Below, piece by piece: positions 1-13,300 of a stretch of DNA of 64,000 nt (positions within the stretch are counted from its first letter, which is position 1; every line of letters starts with the position of its first letter). A program made the position numbers and the translations under genes. The notes under the pieces were generated by a model. It searched no databases and was not told where the DNA came from. It worked only from the letters and a program-made list of their open reading frames with translations. The stretch is from Membranipora membranacea (Eukaryota > Bryozoa > Gymnolaemata > Cheilostomatida > Membraniporidae): NCBI GenBank assembly GCA_914767715.1, contig OU612067.1, positions 32,340,162-32,404,161 of the forward strand, in the 5' to 3' direction.

Positions 1-146
1 ATTAAATGACAATTTTCCAATGTGTCCACCTGGTATGAAACCCCTAGAGTAATCTATCTTGGCATATTGAATCATAGAAATTTTCTGACAATCAGTTTTG
101 CTTTGTGAAAACTTCATCACATGTATATCATTTGTCTCTTTCACAG

Positions 147-3100
147 TTAGCCCATCAGGCAGGAATACCAAAGGGAGTTATTAACATCGTGTCATGTAGC
201 CGACATAACGCTCCGGCTATCGGTAAACTTTTCTGTCAGGATCCTAAAGTAGCCACAGTGTCCTTCACTGGCTCTACGGAGGTTGGACGGGTAAGATTGT
301 TTATAAGATCATCTAATGTTATGTTTGTGGTTTGTCGAGCTGTTTAAACTTCATATTAGAAGGCATAAATCAAGCTGGAAAGCTGGTCATGGAGGCAATT
401 CTAATAGCCACTTGCAGAAAATAAACTGAAATTTTTATTAAGCTGGAGATTTATCTCTCAATACCAATCGCCCAACAAGATTTTGGAGGCAGATATGATT
501 AGCATATAGACTCTTTTCATCAGAAGCTAGGTCTTCTTTGACCTCCCAATATATAGTATACATAAGGTCACATGTTTACTCTATAGGATTTGATGGCTCA
601 GTGCAGTGCTACTGTGAAGCGTATCAGTCTGGAGTTAGGAGGTCTGGCTCCTCTCATCGTATTCGATACTGCCAAGGTACCAGATGTAGTCAAGGGAACT
701 GTCTTCTCTAAATACAGAAACTGTGGACAGACGTGTATCAGCCCACAAAACTTCTTTGTCCAAGAAGGTATGGTTGCCTGATTTTATCCTAATGGAAACC
801 AAAAATAAATAGTGTGTTATTCTAGGTCAAGAGAGGCAGTTTTATCACAAGATTTATATTGTATGCATACAGAGAGGGTGTCCCACCCTCTCTCTATGCT
901 CAACACTGGGATCTGAACCGGCAATTGTTGTATTCACAGAGAGATGAGAATTATGATCTGCAGGCTGTATACTTTTATACTTTGATATTTTCACAGATAT
1001 TATGTTGTTTTTACCAGAAATTGTGGCCTCTCAACTCCCACAGAAACATTTCTCATGGTTCTCTCCTCTCATATTGTGATTATTCAGGTATATTTGATGA
1101 GACAATGAAAGCATTGGTCGACCTCACCAAGTCGCTGAAACTCGGAGATGGACTGGACCCAACGACCACTATCGGACCTCTGATCAACAAGAGAGGTCTA
1201 GAAAAGGTAAATACAGTATGTTAGTATATTAGTTTGATAATGCATCGAGACAGCCAATGTGAGGCTGGATCTTGTATATAACAGCGATCAGTAGTATACC
1301 TAATACATGTAATTGTTATGAACTAAAATCTTTGCAAAGGAGGTATCTCAAAGAGCTGCTATCTGATGTGAAGTCTAATATCAGGTCAAAAGTGAAGAAG
1401 AGTAGCTAGCTAACTGGTTCTGTAATTGAATGTTAGCTACTGGCTCAAAGGTGAATCATCTTTGATGTGTCTGAGCCAAATGTGTATAATTATGATGAAA
1501 TTCCCATCAACAAATCGGGTTTCTGTAGGAGATTTTTATCCCCCTGTATTTCTAATATAGAATACTTATACAGTAAGCTGCAGATCACAGTATAATATTT
1601 CACATACAAAGACTGATACTGTTATTATGATGTAAGAGAGATGTTATAGTCCTGATTCCTGTGGATAATTCTGTACCCCCCTCTTGTAGGTAGAGGCTCT
1701 GGTGAATGACGCAATCAAGAAAGGAGCCACAGTAGTAGTCGGAGGTAAGAGAGCACCTGAAGTGGGTGAGAACTACTTCCAGCCGACATTACTGACTGAT
1801 GTCACTGATGATATGGACATTGTGCACCAGGAAGTCTTCGGCCCTGTAATATCTATGATCAAGTAAGTTCTCAGTTGAGACTTTCGATGAGTTGATCAAC
1901 AAATGTTTGATGCAGTGACATAAACAAAACGACGATGAAGTTGAGAATTGGGTTTTTGTTTTGATTGTCCTGTCAATGAAAGGTATGGCACAAAGAAAGA
2001 ATCTGATGATTTTATCTTTGATTATGACCTTCAACTCATCTGCTATTTGAAATTCCTTATACTACTTTATAGTCATCTTCTATGTTACAACCTCCTATAT
2101 CACTTTTGGAGTTACCCACTCTCTGACATCAAGAAGACAACTACAAATTATTGTCATAAATATTTATAACATAGTGTACTCAAAATTAAATAAATAAATT
2201 CGGAATCATTGGAATAAATACAAATTTTGAGTCGGATAAAATCATTCATGTTAACATCTTTTACTAGGAAAGTCAGTCTCATTTATGGAAATGGTTACTT
2301 GCAACAATATTATGCCCAACAAATAGTTCACTGTCAACCCTAAAAGAATCATGTTCTCATGCCCATTTGATGTTTTTAGCAATATGTCCTTTTTAAGGTT
2401 GTAAACTAGACTCGCTAAGTTGATTTTGAGGTAAAAATATTTTTTATCTTTTCAAGATTTAAAACAGAAGAGGAAGTATTGAAAAAAGCCAACAACTCTG
2501 ATAGAGGATTGGCTGGTAAGTTATAGATATTAGATAATCTATAGAGTGACGACTGGTTTTCTCTGTTAGATGTCAACTTATAATAAAAATCTAGAATAAC
2601 TCATTTCTGAGACTTCATTCCCAAGCCATCCTAGCGACTGAAGGGCAAGCTATGGGCTTGTTACTGCCTAAAGTTGGTTGTTTGTTACTAAGACCATACT
2701 AGAAGGGGAGAGTGTCAAGACTTAGTATATTTTGCCATTATTTTGTATGCGTACAAATTATCCTACAATCTGATAATTATGTCCTCTGTGTGTATAATAG
2801 ACTTATCATAAAGGTATGTTAGATACTTCATCCTTATTGTCCTTATACCATAATCATTTTGTCATTGTCCTGATTTTATTTAGGATAAAATAATATTCGA
2901 TTGAGGGATACGGTACCTTGCCATATAGATAATTCAACAATACTCTCAAATTTTAACGATCATGTACACCATTAATGCCTTAATATCCTGAGCAGTAACG
3001 GATGTATACCTAACGTTGTTTGGTAGATGTCTTTTCCTTGACATGATTTCCAAAATTAAGATAGCAATCTTGCGCTGTGTCATAGTTCCCCACACTGCCA

Positions 3101-3372
3101 GCTGGTGCTGACTGTTGATAAATTTAGTTTACTGATAACATGCTGGTCTTCTGTTAACAGGTTACTTCTACAGTCAGGATTTATCTCAGTGCTATAGAAT
3201 GATGGAGAATTTAGAGATGGGTATGGTCGGCTGTAACGAGACTACTGTCAGCTCCGCGGAGACTCCATTCGGTGGTTACAAGCAATCCGGAGTTGGCAGG
3301 GAAGGCGGCCATTTTGGCATGGATGAGTTTACTCAGATTAAGATGTGCGCTATCGGTCTCTCCCCACCTTGA
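147..3372 (+). CDS. ALDH5A1: Succinate-semialdehyde dehydrogenase-like ALDH, 3' part (6 exons)
   Basis: NAD(P)-dependent aldehyde dehydrogenase, most like mitochondrial SSADH, which oxidises succinate semialdehyde to succinate in GABA breakdown. Exons: 147-290, 587-767, 1088-1206, 1690-1862, 2457-2515 and 3161-3372; all junctions are GT-AG and keep frame. Exon 1 carries the cofactor-fold FTGSTEVGR. Exon 2 carries LELGG with the catalytic Glu and GQTC with the nucleophile Cys. Exon 4 has EVFGPV. The last exon has ETPFGGYKQSGVGREGG and ends in a TGA after a short tail. The N-terminal part, with any mitochondrial signal, lies upstream of the window. The ELGGLAPLIVFD wording favours SSADH over other ALDH families, but that is family recognition, not an alignment. 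Confidence 0.85.
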
Positions 3373-4394
3373 GCAATACGGTTCATGATTTTTCATTTCG
3401 GTAAACAATCAATTCAATCAACCTATAATTGAAAGATTCCCGTTTTCATTATCAAGAATTTTCACTGCGCAACAATCATGATTAAGTGTTGAGGCTTCTC
3501 CATTTCTTCAATTACTTTAAGTAGCTTGTATATAGATAATTAAATCTAGCAGGCAGAGGCAGCTCATTCCAAATCAGGTGTCGAGTGCAAAAAACATTTT
3601 CTACCAGTTTTCAATTTTGTTATCTTCAGTTATCGATTTTTCCAAATTGCCAATAAATAATGATAAAAACCCTATAACGGTGAGTGCAAATTAACAGAAT
3701 TTGCTGGCACTGAGTTGCCCAATAGAAGAGTTAAAGGTATCTAGCATAACAGGTAATATGGGTAGCCTCGAGTGCCATTGTCGATCCTGGTAAAAAAAAG
3801 TATAGATTTTATTGAATGCATTATAGGCACTACCTCTAAAGCTGCATACTACTATGTTGAAGAAAAATGAACCTACTTCCAAAGTAACTATATTATTGTA
3901 TTGTAGTCTAGTGCAAATTATTTCAATTGTAATCCATTATGTATTATAACTGTAATTGTTTCTGCTGGCCCAACAATAACTTTTCGTGTTTCCTATTGGT
4001 CTAAAGTCAATGGAACAGGCCTTTTTATGAACAAAAGTACTATTGGGAAATTTAACTTCCCCTTTCGAACAATGTTAGGTGTTGTTCCTTGAGCAAAAAA
4101 TATTACAATATAATCAATGAAGGGCATAAACATCAAATTGTCAGCGGAATTCCAGTATGCCACTATAAAAGAACCAGACTCTAACAGCAGTGGCATACAT
4201 TAGAACCGTGCACCAAAGCTAGGTAAGTTAAGAGAGTACTAAGATTTTTAAATAATATTACTACTACTACAAACAACATACTGATGCAGATGCAGAGGTC
4301 TACCATGTAAAAAGTTTATCATATTAGAAGTGAAGTACAAGCCAACCATCTATATAATTCATATTAATATAATGCATGTACTTTTTGTTATAGG
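3373..4394. other. Intergenic, no gene seen
   Basis: Spacer between the ALDH stop and the CLCA start. It is A+T-rich and I see no splice-consistent coding exon. It must hold the ALDH 3' UTR and the CLCA promoter, but no element is clear by eye. Confidence 0.5.
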
Positions 4395-7300
4395 ATGGCG
4401 TTTCAAGATGGCCTCGTATGTTCCCTCGTATTCAGCTTTCTGGTTGGCTTCAGCTCTGCAGCTAATATCGGAATGTCCCGACAGAATATAACACTAAGTT
4501 ATGATGGTGGATATGAGGGAATGCTTTTAGTCATTGACCCTCATATTCCAGAGTCTCTAGAAATTCTCTCGGCTATTCAGGTGAGACATTGCAGTAATCA
4601 TCAGGAGCTGTCCATCTAGTGATAGTATATAGAGCCTGCCGCCTGAGATGTCTACTAACCCCACCCCGCCAACCCCCTCGTTTTTGCAGTGTTTCAATCT
4701 GATCATGTATCAATTTATGTCTGGAACAATTTCTGTGAGCATACATTGATGTGAATAAAAAAGTTTAACTGGAGGATAAAATTCCCTAGATCAGATAATA
4801 ATTCAATAATCATATATTGGATCAGCTCAGATCAGTATTAGAAACAAAATAAATTTACTACATTTATAACTGTTTACACACATAACTACAAACATATCTG
4901 CGAGCAAATCTGTGGGGTTGAGAAATAATTTTACAATTTGATGCTGAAGCTTATTCAACGTATTTATTTAAGTTTTGTCTTAAATACTTTACTATTCCAT
5001 TCTAATTTGGGGACTGGAAAGTATTTCAGGGATTCAATCTATTAGGTGTTCCTAGTAGGAGGTTGAGTTTTCATCAATCAATGTGTGTAATTCCATACAG
5101 CGATACTCATATTTTCATTATAGGAGGTGTTAACACTATCATCCAGTCTAATGCACACATCTACAGCGGGTCAGCATTATTTGAAGGATGTCGTTATCGT
5201 TGTTCCATCTACATGGTCCGATAACTCTGAATTGCCAAAGGTAAGTAGCAGTTTGTCATTATTAAGGCAAAGCCTATTCTAGTTAGCCAATTGGAATCTG
5301 GAAACTATCAGTACTATTGGATAAATCTTCATTCTGTGAGATGATTTCTTGAAATAATATTGTTAAAATGGTTGAACTTCTGCACTTGTTGGTCACAAAG
5401 GGAGACACAATGAAGATCAATAAGCTAGAATGTCAGCTGGTCTGAAGTTGAGGGATATTTATTGATTATTTATTAATAATAACTCTGAAAACAATGGCGT
5501 GGAATATGTTTATCCATTTTTCTTCCTGATTTGGTATTCCATGCTATGTGTCATCATATCAGCTAACTGCGCTTAAACTCACTGCAGGGTCATATCTCAG
5601 ATTCATGATGCAATATCACTTCCAGAACTATAAAGAACCAATCTGACTATCACATTTTTGTTGCTCTATTTTCTTTAAAATTTTTATTGACCTAACTTTC
5701 CTTCGATCAGACCATTTTTCAAAAACAGGCATCCAATAAAGGGCGGAAGTTTGTCTAAATATGGTCAATTAACTGCTCATGTTTTGACCCATCAGCTGTG
5801 TCCAATGAGGATTACAGGCTTTTGACTTTAGATTTCCTAGATTGACTTTCCTCTTGAGAAAAGGTTAAGTCCCTTCATACTCAAATTCTAGTTCTACACA
5901 TCCAATTTTCGGTTGGCCTACAGGCCCCTCTATGTTTGCCATCTACAATGACATGTCATATAACCTATAAAACTGTCACAGCATGGTTACAGATTTGTTC
6001 TATGTTTATAGGCTCAGAGTGATCAAACAGTAAACAAGGCACGGGTGGTCATAGCCCCCTCCAACATGGCCAGAGGTGAGACCCCCTACACACTACAGCC
6101 TGGGCTATGTAGTATAGAAGGTGACTTTGTACATATCACAGCTGATTATCTCAGTGATAAATCCTTAGCTGTAAATGTAAAAGGTATGTGACAACGCCAA
6201 ACTTCAATAATATTATGACTAGTCTCTTGTCAATAAATTACATATGAGCCAATAAGCCGTTGTGTTTGACCTTTCCGGTGTTTATTCATGGTGGTTTGAA
6301 TAACAACATTTCCCAAATATCCCTTTGAAGCCGTTCCTTTGTCGTTAGTTACTTTCTTTGTTTTTATTGATTATTATGATAACTTAGGAGCGGGTGTCAA
6401 CAAACAGCGGAACAAAACTTCCTTGTAAGCGTTCAATGAAGTTTATCTCAATTTACTTCCGTGGAACTAAATCTAGTCAGATGGACTTGGTAAATAAAGC
6501 TGTGTATTGTAATCAAGACAAACAGAAGAAAACACAAAGCACGTAGAGATTGACAGCAATGTTTTATCTGATGCCAGATTTTATAGAGTTGCTTCTCAAC
6601 TTAAATATTTTAGCACACCAAAGACAAATCACTTTCTGATGATTTTTGTTCCGTGAAGTGTACAAGTCAGTGAGACAGTAAGGTGACAGAACCATTTTGT
6701 GGCAATCATTGAAATTTGTGTCATTATCTGATTATCTAACCAGATCATTTGGTTGGGGAATTTCCTCTATTCACCCTAGAGGGCTAAGTTTTAGCTAGAG
6801 TTTAGTTTGTAATGTAATGTTAGCTAGCACTAAATTTTGTCTTCCTCAGATGAGATTCTGTAGGCAAAAAATGGTGAGTAAATGTTAGCTAGCTTTAAAG
6901 TTAGCTACCAAAGCACACAAGAAATTGCCAGCATTTCCTCCCGCAAAATACTGTATGAGTTATGAGTGTCAAATCTACATGTATGTACCCCAAGGATTTT
7001 CATAGCCTGAAAGCTCCAAAGTCTGAGATAATACCAGCTATTATTTTGTAGCGAAGAGACTTCTTAAAGAGTTTGCTAAGCTTCTATGGGGAGTCTATGA
7101 TGAGGATGTACCTGTCCATGACTTCAAATCTTCTAAGTTCTACACATACGAAAACAAGATCTATCCTACTAAGTATGTAGAATGGTGGCTGAAACTAATG
7201 AGAAAGTGAACGTTTGTAAATTAGTGGGAAGTTTGACTAGGGAGGGGCTTTCTTTATAAATATTGGTTAAAAAAAAGGTTTGGATTTACAGAAGTGCTTA

Positions 7301-10300
7301 GTAGAAATTTACAGAAGTGCTTAGTGCACATTTACAGAAGTGCTTAGTGCACATTTACAGATGTGCTTAGTGCACATTCAAAGCATTCCATTCCATATAA
7401 GTTTTTCAATCGATTGTAATTGGATATATATCTTGTATACAAAATAACCCCTTCCACCGAAATTGGGATTTCCAGAATATGAGGTAATGGAAAAGAAACT
7501 ACTACTTATAAATTACCATACCATGCATCTTCCACTAGTGGTAACTACACATACAATAATATAGTGTTCTAGAACAGTACTATACAATAAAAAGAACACA
7601 AAAATGTAACATGGCTGAAACCCTTTGCTTAGGCAACTCCATCTGTTATGTTATATTATGTATATTATGTATCGCAACCCATATGGTTCTTGTATAGATC
7701 CACTGAAAAAGATTTTCGTAGCTCATGCCGTCATGAAACTTTATAGCGTAGTATTTTGATTTGTTGGGCTGTTTTTTAACTCTGCTGCAGCTTAATTGAA
7801 TGTAGATTCTGTTAACCCACTCTGCAACTTGACCACTCCACATCCCGTCTGTTTGACTTAATATTAGATGCTCGGAATCAGTGGAGGGGATAATCCGAGA
7901 TGACACTTCCGCAACCGGAGGTTGTACTCTTGACTCCTGGTCTGGACTTCCTACATCTAACTGCCAGTTCATCCCATCAGAGAAAAGTACCACCTCAGCT
8001 TCATTAATGTATAATGAGCATATCACATCAGTGAGTCACATTATTATAGTAGTTGAGTTATCCTTCCTTTTCTTGTGAGGGGACAACTATAGTCTGTGCT
8101 GGAAAATCACCAGATAACGCTAGGACAATATTATAATACATTGATTGCTGAATTGAGCTGGGGAGAATTCTCCCTGATTGAGAATCAAACAGCGGCTTCA
8201 AATTGAGCACTTAGGCTTTGATCCAAGTCCGTTATTGTTTTACCCTGCATGTGACACTCTTTGATCTAATCTGGTTCCCAGGTTGATCAGTTCTGTACCG
8301 AAGGTGATGATGATGATGAAGATAAGAAATGGAGGCTTCATGATTTTCTTGCTCCAAACAGACAGAACAGAATCTGTGGAAAAAGTGTATCTGAAGTCCT
8401 TGCAGAACATCCTGACTTTGGTATTTGCAACTACAATCTTATACGCGAGTGATGTTTTCAATAAATAAAATTTCCTCTACGATTGGAAATGAATGGAAAC
8501 ATTTTCAAAGTCTAAACACTGTTTTTTTTATGGTGAACGTACTTTATACACCAGAAAGTAAACATCACCCTGTTTGAGCCTTATTTCTTCACTTTAGCTG
8601 TAGATTACAGCGCCCGGCAAGTCAGCCAGTTCACTATGCCTCCGCCAAGCTTCACAATAGTCCAGAGAAAACTGACAGCTGACATTTCTACCACTACAAC
8701 TCCTGCTGCTCTTATGACTAGTGAGGGACAAAACAGTATCTCTGTGAACACATCTGTGGAGACGAGAGAGGACGAGGAATGTACTCCACATGTGGTCTGT
8801 CTGACTCTGGATACATCTGGTAGTATGAGTGTAAGTGTACGATGCTATGTAGTGTGGTACCACAGGTTATCAACCTAACAATCGTCTAAACAAAAACCTA
8901 GACTTAGAACTATATAACCTGTTAATGTTGTACCATTCTACGCATGCTCAGCCCTGGGCATGAGCTGATCTCTGCAAAATTGAGTCTCGGAATTCCGAAG
9001 CCATCTGATTGGCTACCTGCTCTGGTGGCACACTCTCAAATGCGTGCGGAATTGTTAGAAAGAGTTATCTTCTATTGTCACTATTAGCTAAATTTGACTG
9101 GCAATTTATGCAGGGGGTGTCCTCTCTCCCCAGACCAAAATTGCAATTAGAACCCAGACTAAACTCATTGTTCTTGCACATGCGCAAATTCAAGTCACGC
9201 ATGATACATACTTAGCCTTACGACATTCCTTTTGTGGTAATGATAGCCTAGTTTATAAGTGATCTACCTGCCCAGTCAGATCACGAGAGTCAGTATGATG
9301 TTGTACAACATATTTGAGCCTGCTATAATCATTTGTGTTTGTTTGATAGATGGCTATTATATCTTGCCTTAAACCCCAGGATATCATGATTTTATATATT
9401 AATTGTTGGTAGTAAGCACCTATTCAATGTTGTCACATTAGACCTAATATTTCCATTCTACCATACATATTTTATTATTGGTGATACCTGTATACTAAAT
9501 CTTTTATCCTTTTTTCTCCAGACTTACGACAGGATCACCAAGATGAGCTCTGCTGTTTCCTCATTTATCTTGAATCACATCCCTGATGGCTCAGTTGTTG
9601 GAATCACACAGTTTGCCACTACTGCCACACAGTTATCCCCAATGACACAGATTACTGGTGATGCTGATAGATATACACTGGTGTCAAACCTGCCATCATC
9701 AGCTAATGGTTTGACAGATATTGATGATGGGCTGGCGTTATGCAAACAGGTTTCAGTCATAATTTGAAGGCGATCAACTTCAGCTCTGATAACAAGGAAA
9801 ATCCAAGGCCCTCCCCGTGTCTCTACCTTGATATCTCTTCTGTTGAATTTGTATTTACATATTTGCATGTGTATAGCTATTTCCCTTTTTTTCAAATGTC
9901 AGTATTGTCTGAAACCGTGGATAAATATGATCAGTGAAGCACCAGACATCAATCATTCACAGCAGAATACACAGAACTGCAACAAATCGTTCTTTCTTTA
10001 TATTTAGCTTCTTGAGAGTTATGCTGGTCAGAATTTAGCCGGTACGAAAATACTGCTACTCAGCGACGGAGAAGACACGATACAATCTATTGACTACCTG
10101 ATCGATCTGGGCATTACTGTCGATACCATAGCTTATAGGTAGGTTCAAATTTAATCTTAGAATTAAAAACTAGAGATACCGTAAGATTGTAATAAATTCA
10201 GAGGCTCAAAAAAACTGTAAGTTATCATTTATTGAACAGAGAGTCATTATCATAAAGATACACAGTAACAAATCCAATTCAATATGAGTTGTCTATAATA

Positions 10301-13300
10301 TGAAGACATGATTGAGTTTCCATCCTCTGCTTATATACAGCCAGTATGCGAGTACGGTACTGAGTGAAATCTCTGATCAGACCGGTGGACTGAAATACTT
10401 TACCGGAGACAACGATGCTCCAGTAGCCCTGCAAGATGCCTTCCTGTCTACAATTCAGCAGGATTGCTCTAGAGCTTTAGTCACAGTGAGTGAAAGTTAG
10501 ACATTAGATGGAGAGAAAGTTTGACTCAGATTTGCTGAAACTTCTGAGCATTGGCAGTCTCTTAATTGATCAATTCTCCGTTTTTTTCCATTGTCCACAT
10601 TGTCCCCATCATCTGTCCTATTTCTTCCTTATGTTCATCTCATGGAGAAAATAGCAAAATAGAAATTCAGTTCATGTATGATAAATGGAGTGGGTGTATA
10701 TTTTAATCTTCAACGCTTATCTGTCTCTTGGCTAATTCTGTCAATGTCAAGTTATTGAATTATTCTAGAACGATTCACATTCTCTTTAGAGTCTCACAGC
10801 TTTAGGTCCAGGCCCAACATTAGAGCTACAATGAATCCACTTTTCACTAAAAAATGTCCTGCTTGATGATCCATCTTTTTTTGAAGTATTCCCATCACTT
10901 TTTGCAGCTAGTGAATGAACAAGTTTCCATATCTCCTTCTCAGTCTAGCGTCACACTATCTGTCTACATAGACAGCACACTGGGTGATGATACGAAGCTA
11001 GTTTTCTCCTACTCTGCAGATATCGATGTCAATGTGACAACCCCTAACAACAATCCTGTCTCCATCACTAAAGATCCAGCGATGAAGCTCATATCGGTGA
11101 AGATAAATGGCAGAGTAGTAAGATATTTTTCCTAATTTGTACTACAAGACCACCTACAACCGTAGAAACATCATGCTTCTCTGCATGGTTTTTCACTCAT
11201 AACTTTCACATGATAACCATCAATGTCTCAATTTACATATTGTAAAGTTTTGAGGATGGATGCGCATAACTTCCTGAGATATAGCCAGATCAAAAAAGCT
11301 CCTCTCGATTTTGTTAATTTGCTTGTTTTGATGGCTCCCTGCAGGTCACATGATTTGTCACTGGATAACGTTATTTCAGTCTGATGAAAGTATAGGCTGT
11401 TCCCAGGGGGGGGACTCACCAGAAAAACCCAACCATGCTAGGCCCACCCACAAAGCCACTACCCCCTAACACTGCTTTGCTTGATTTGACTACATTACCC
11501 TTTCCACTGTGTCCGTTGGACTCATATTCACCCCTATTTTTGCTAATCCAGGCCCCTTACTTCAGCACCCCTTAACACCACAACATGCTGGATGTTTCAT
11601 TTCTTCAGAGCTAAAGAGCATGCCTGTGAAGATATGGATGCATCACACTATAATTGTTTGAACCAGTATAAAACCATGCATATATTTTTGAGATTTTTAT
11701 CCTCAGGTTATGGCTATATGTACAAGTACCATTTACATATTCTTCAAAAAAAAAAGAGAGACAAGCTAGGTACAATAATACTGAAAGAGAAAGTAAGAAA
11801 ACCTAGCTAAAACAGAGGATTGTCAATCTAATTAATCAATGTAATCTAATCAATCATATACAATAGCTCGTCTCCTCCTCTGAGACCGAGCACCTGGCTG
11901 TGGTTCAATGTCCAACTAACATGGCTAACCAACTAATCTATTTCTACTTCTGGTCTCGGCTTTTTTTTAGGTACAGATTGGTCTTGCCCGTCAATGACCG
12001 ACTCCACAACTATCACATCTTCATCACTTTTCTGAGCAGGTGGCTGATTAGCAGCTGTGACAACGGCAATGTATGTGGCTACAGTAGTCTCCTGATAGTA
12101 AAAATGTGAATTTTGAGTTTGAGATTACAGTCAGTGTTACGTAAAATATCACATTTGAGATAATATAATATTAGCTTTCCCACCACCGATGGTGAAACAG
12201 GTTTTAAGACTTGGTAAAGTCAGAACTGTAAGCACAGAGTGGTATGTAACCGACCATAAATAGACCAGATGCAACATGCATAAAAATGGTAGAAAATTAG
12301 ACAGAGCATGCTAACCGCCTCCCCACTGACATCCTATACTCCGCATGCTCTCACAGAACATTCCTTAAAGTGATGATCAATTTCCTTGTGATATATGTCC
12401 ACTCAAGAGTAATACAGAACACAGGAATACAGAACACAGACACAACTGTGTGCTTGAATCATGTTTCAGTGAGCGCACATGGTTTGAACATCTACCTCCA
12501 CTTCAGCCCGCAGATCTTTGAGTTTTGTTCTCACTAGAGCTCTAGCTCCTCTGACTCTTATCATGGCCAGTACCTCCTCAACCTCCATATCCGTCATCAT
12601 TTTCAACGACTGTGCTGTTATCATTTCATCTACAACAGAGGTTATTGATACATAGGCATATAGAGTGAACAGAAATGCTACTGCCAGACTGACCGGTTGA
12701 CTAAACTTACAACAGAAGGTTTCTATACTACTTTTAACTTTACCACAGGGCACCACATGCACAGTGACAGCAGTATAAATCAAAGAAAGGAAATAAATGT
12801 GGTAGAAAACTACCCCTAGTAGCAAACTTGAATGCCAGGTTAAGGTAATAAAATTCCTCCTGTGGCTGAAAAGGGACTGATATAATATAGGCCTAGTATA
12901 GGCAAAGAAAAAATTTAAAGATGGTGTGACTTTTTGATTGTTGTGTGTGACTGTGAGTGACTGGGTGATGGAGGAGTTACTAAAACTTTTAGCTTCTACC
13001 AAATAAATATCATTCATTTCTAAATCTTATTGATGTTTCTGTGACCTCTTTAACCACTTTTTACACTTTCACTTACCTTTGAACAGAGTTACAACTTCTT
13101 CTGCACATGTAGAATCACCTAAAATTGATTTCAAAATAACCTCCATTTCTTCCAATTTCCCACACGCCAATCATTCTGCTTGCAGGATAGCCTTGTGACA
13201 TAGTCTATCTCTGCAGCACAGCAGTGGGGGCGCTGCCTTCCATCAAGAAAAGCAACTCCCAGGGTTCAAGGTTATGAGATATCAAAACCAGTGTTCCATT

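Noticed and set aside
7646-8026. 126-residue minus-strand ORF
   Set aside because: It is the complement of a well-supported CLCA exon (7868-8030) and flanking intron.
12466-13017. Continuous 183-residue minus frame
   Set aside because: Most of it reads through the intron of the two-exon model; only the C-terminal exon looks protein-like.
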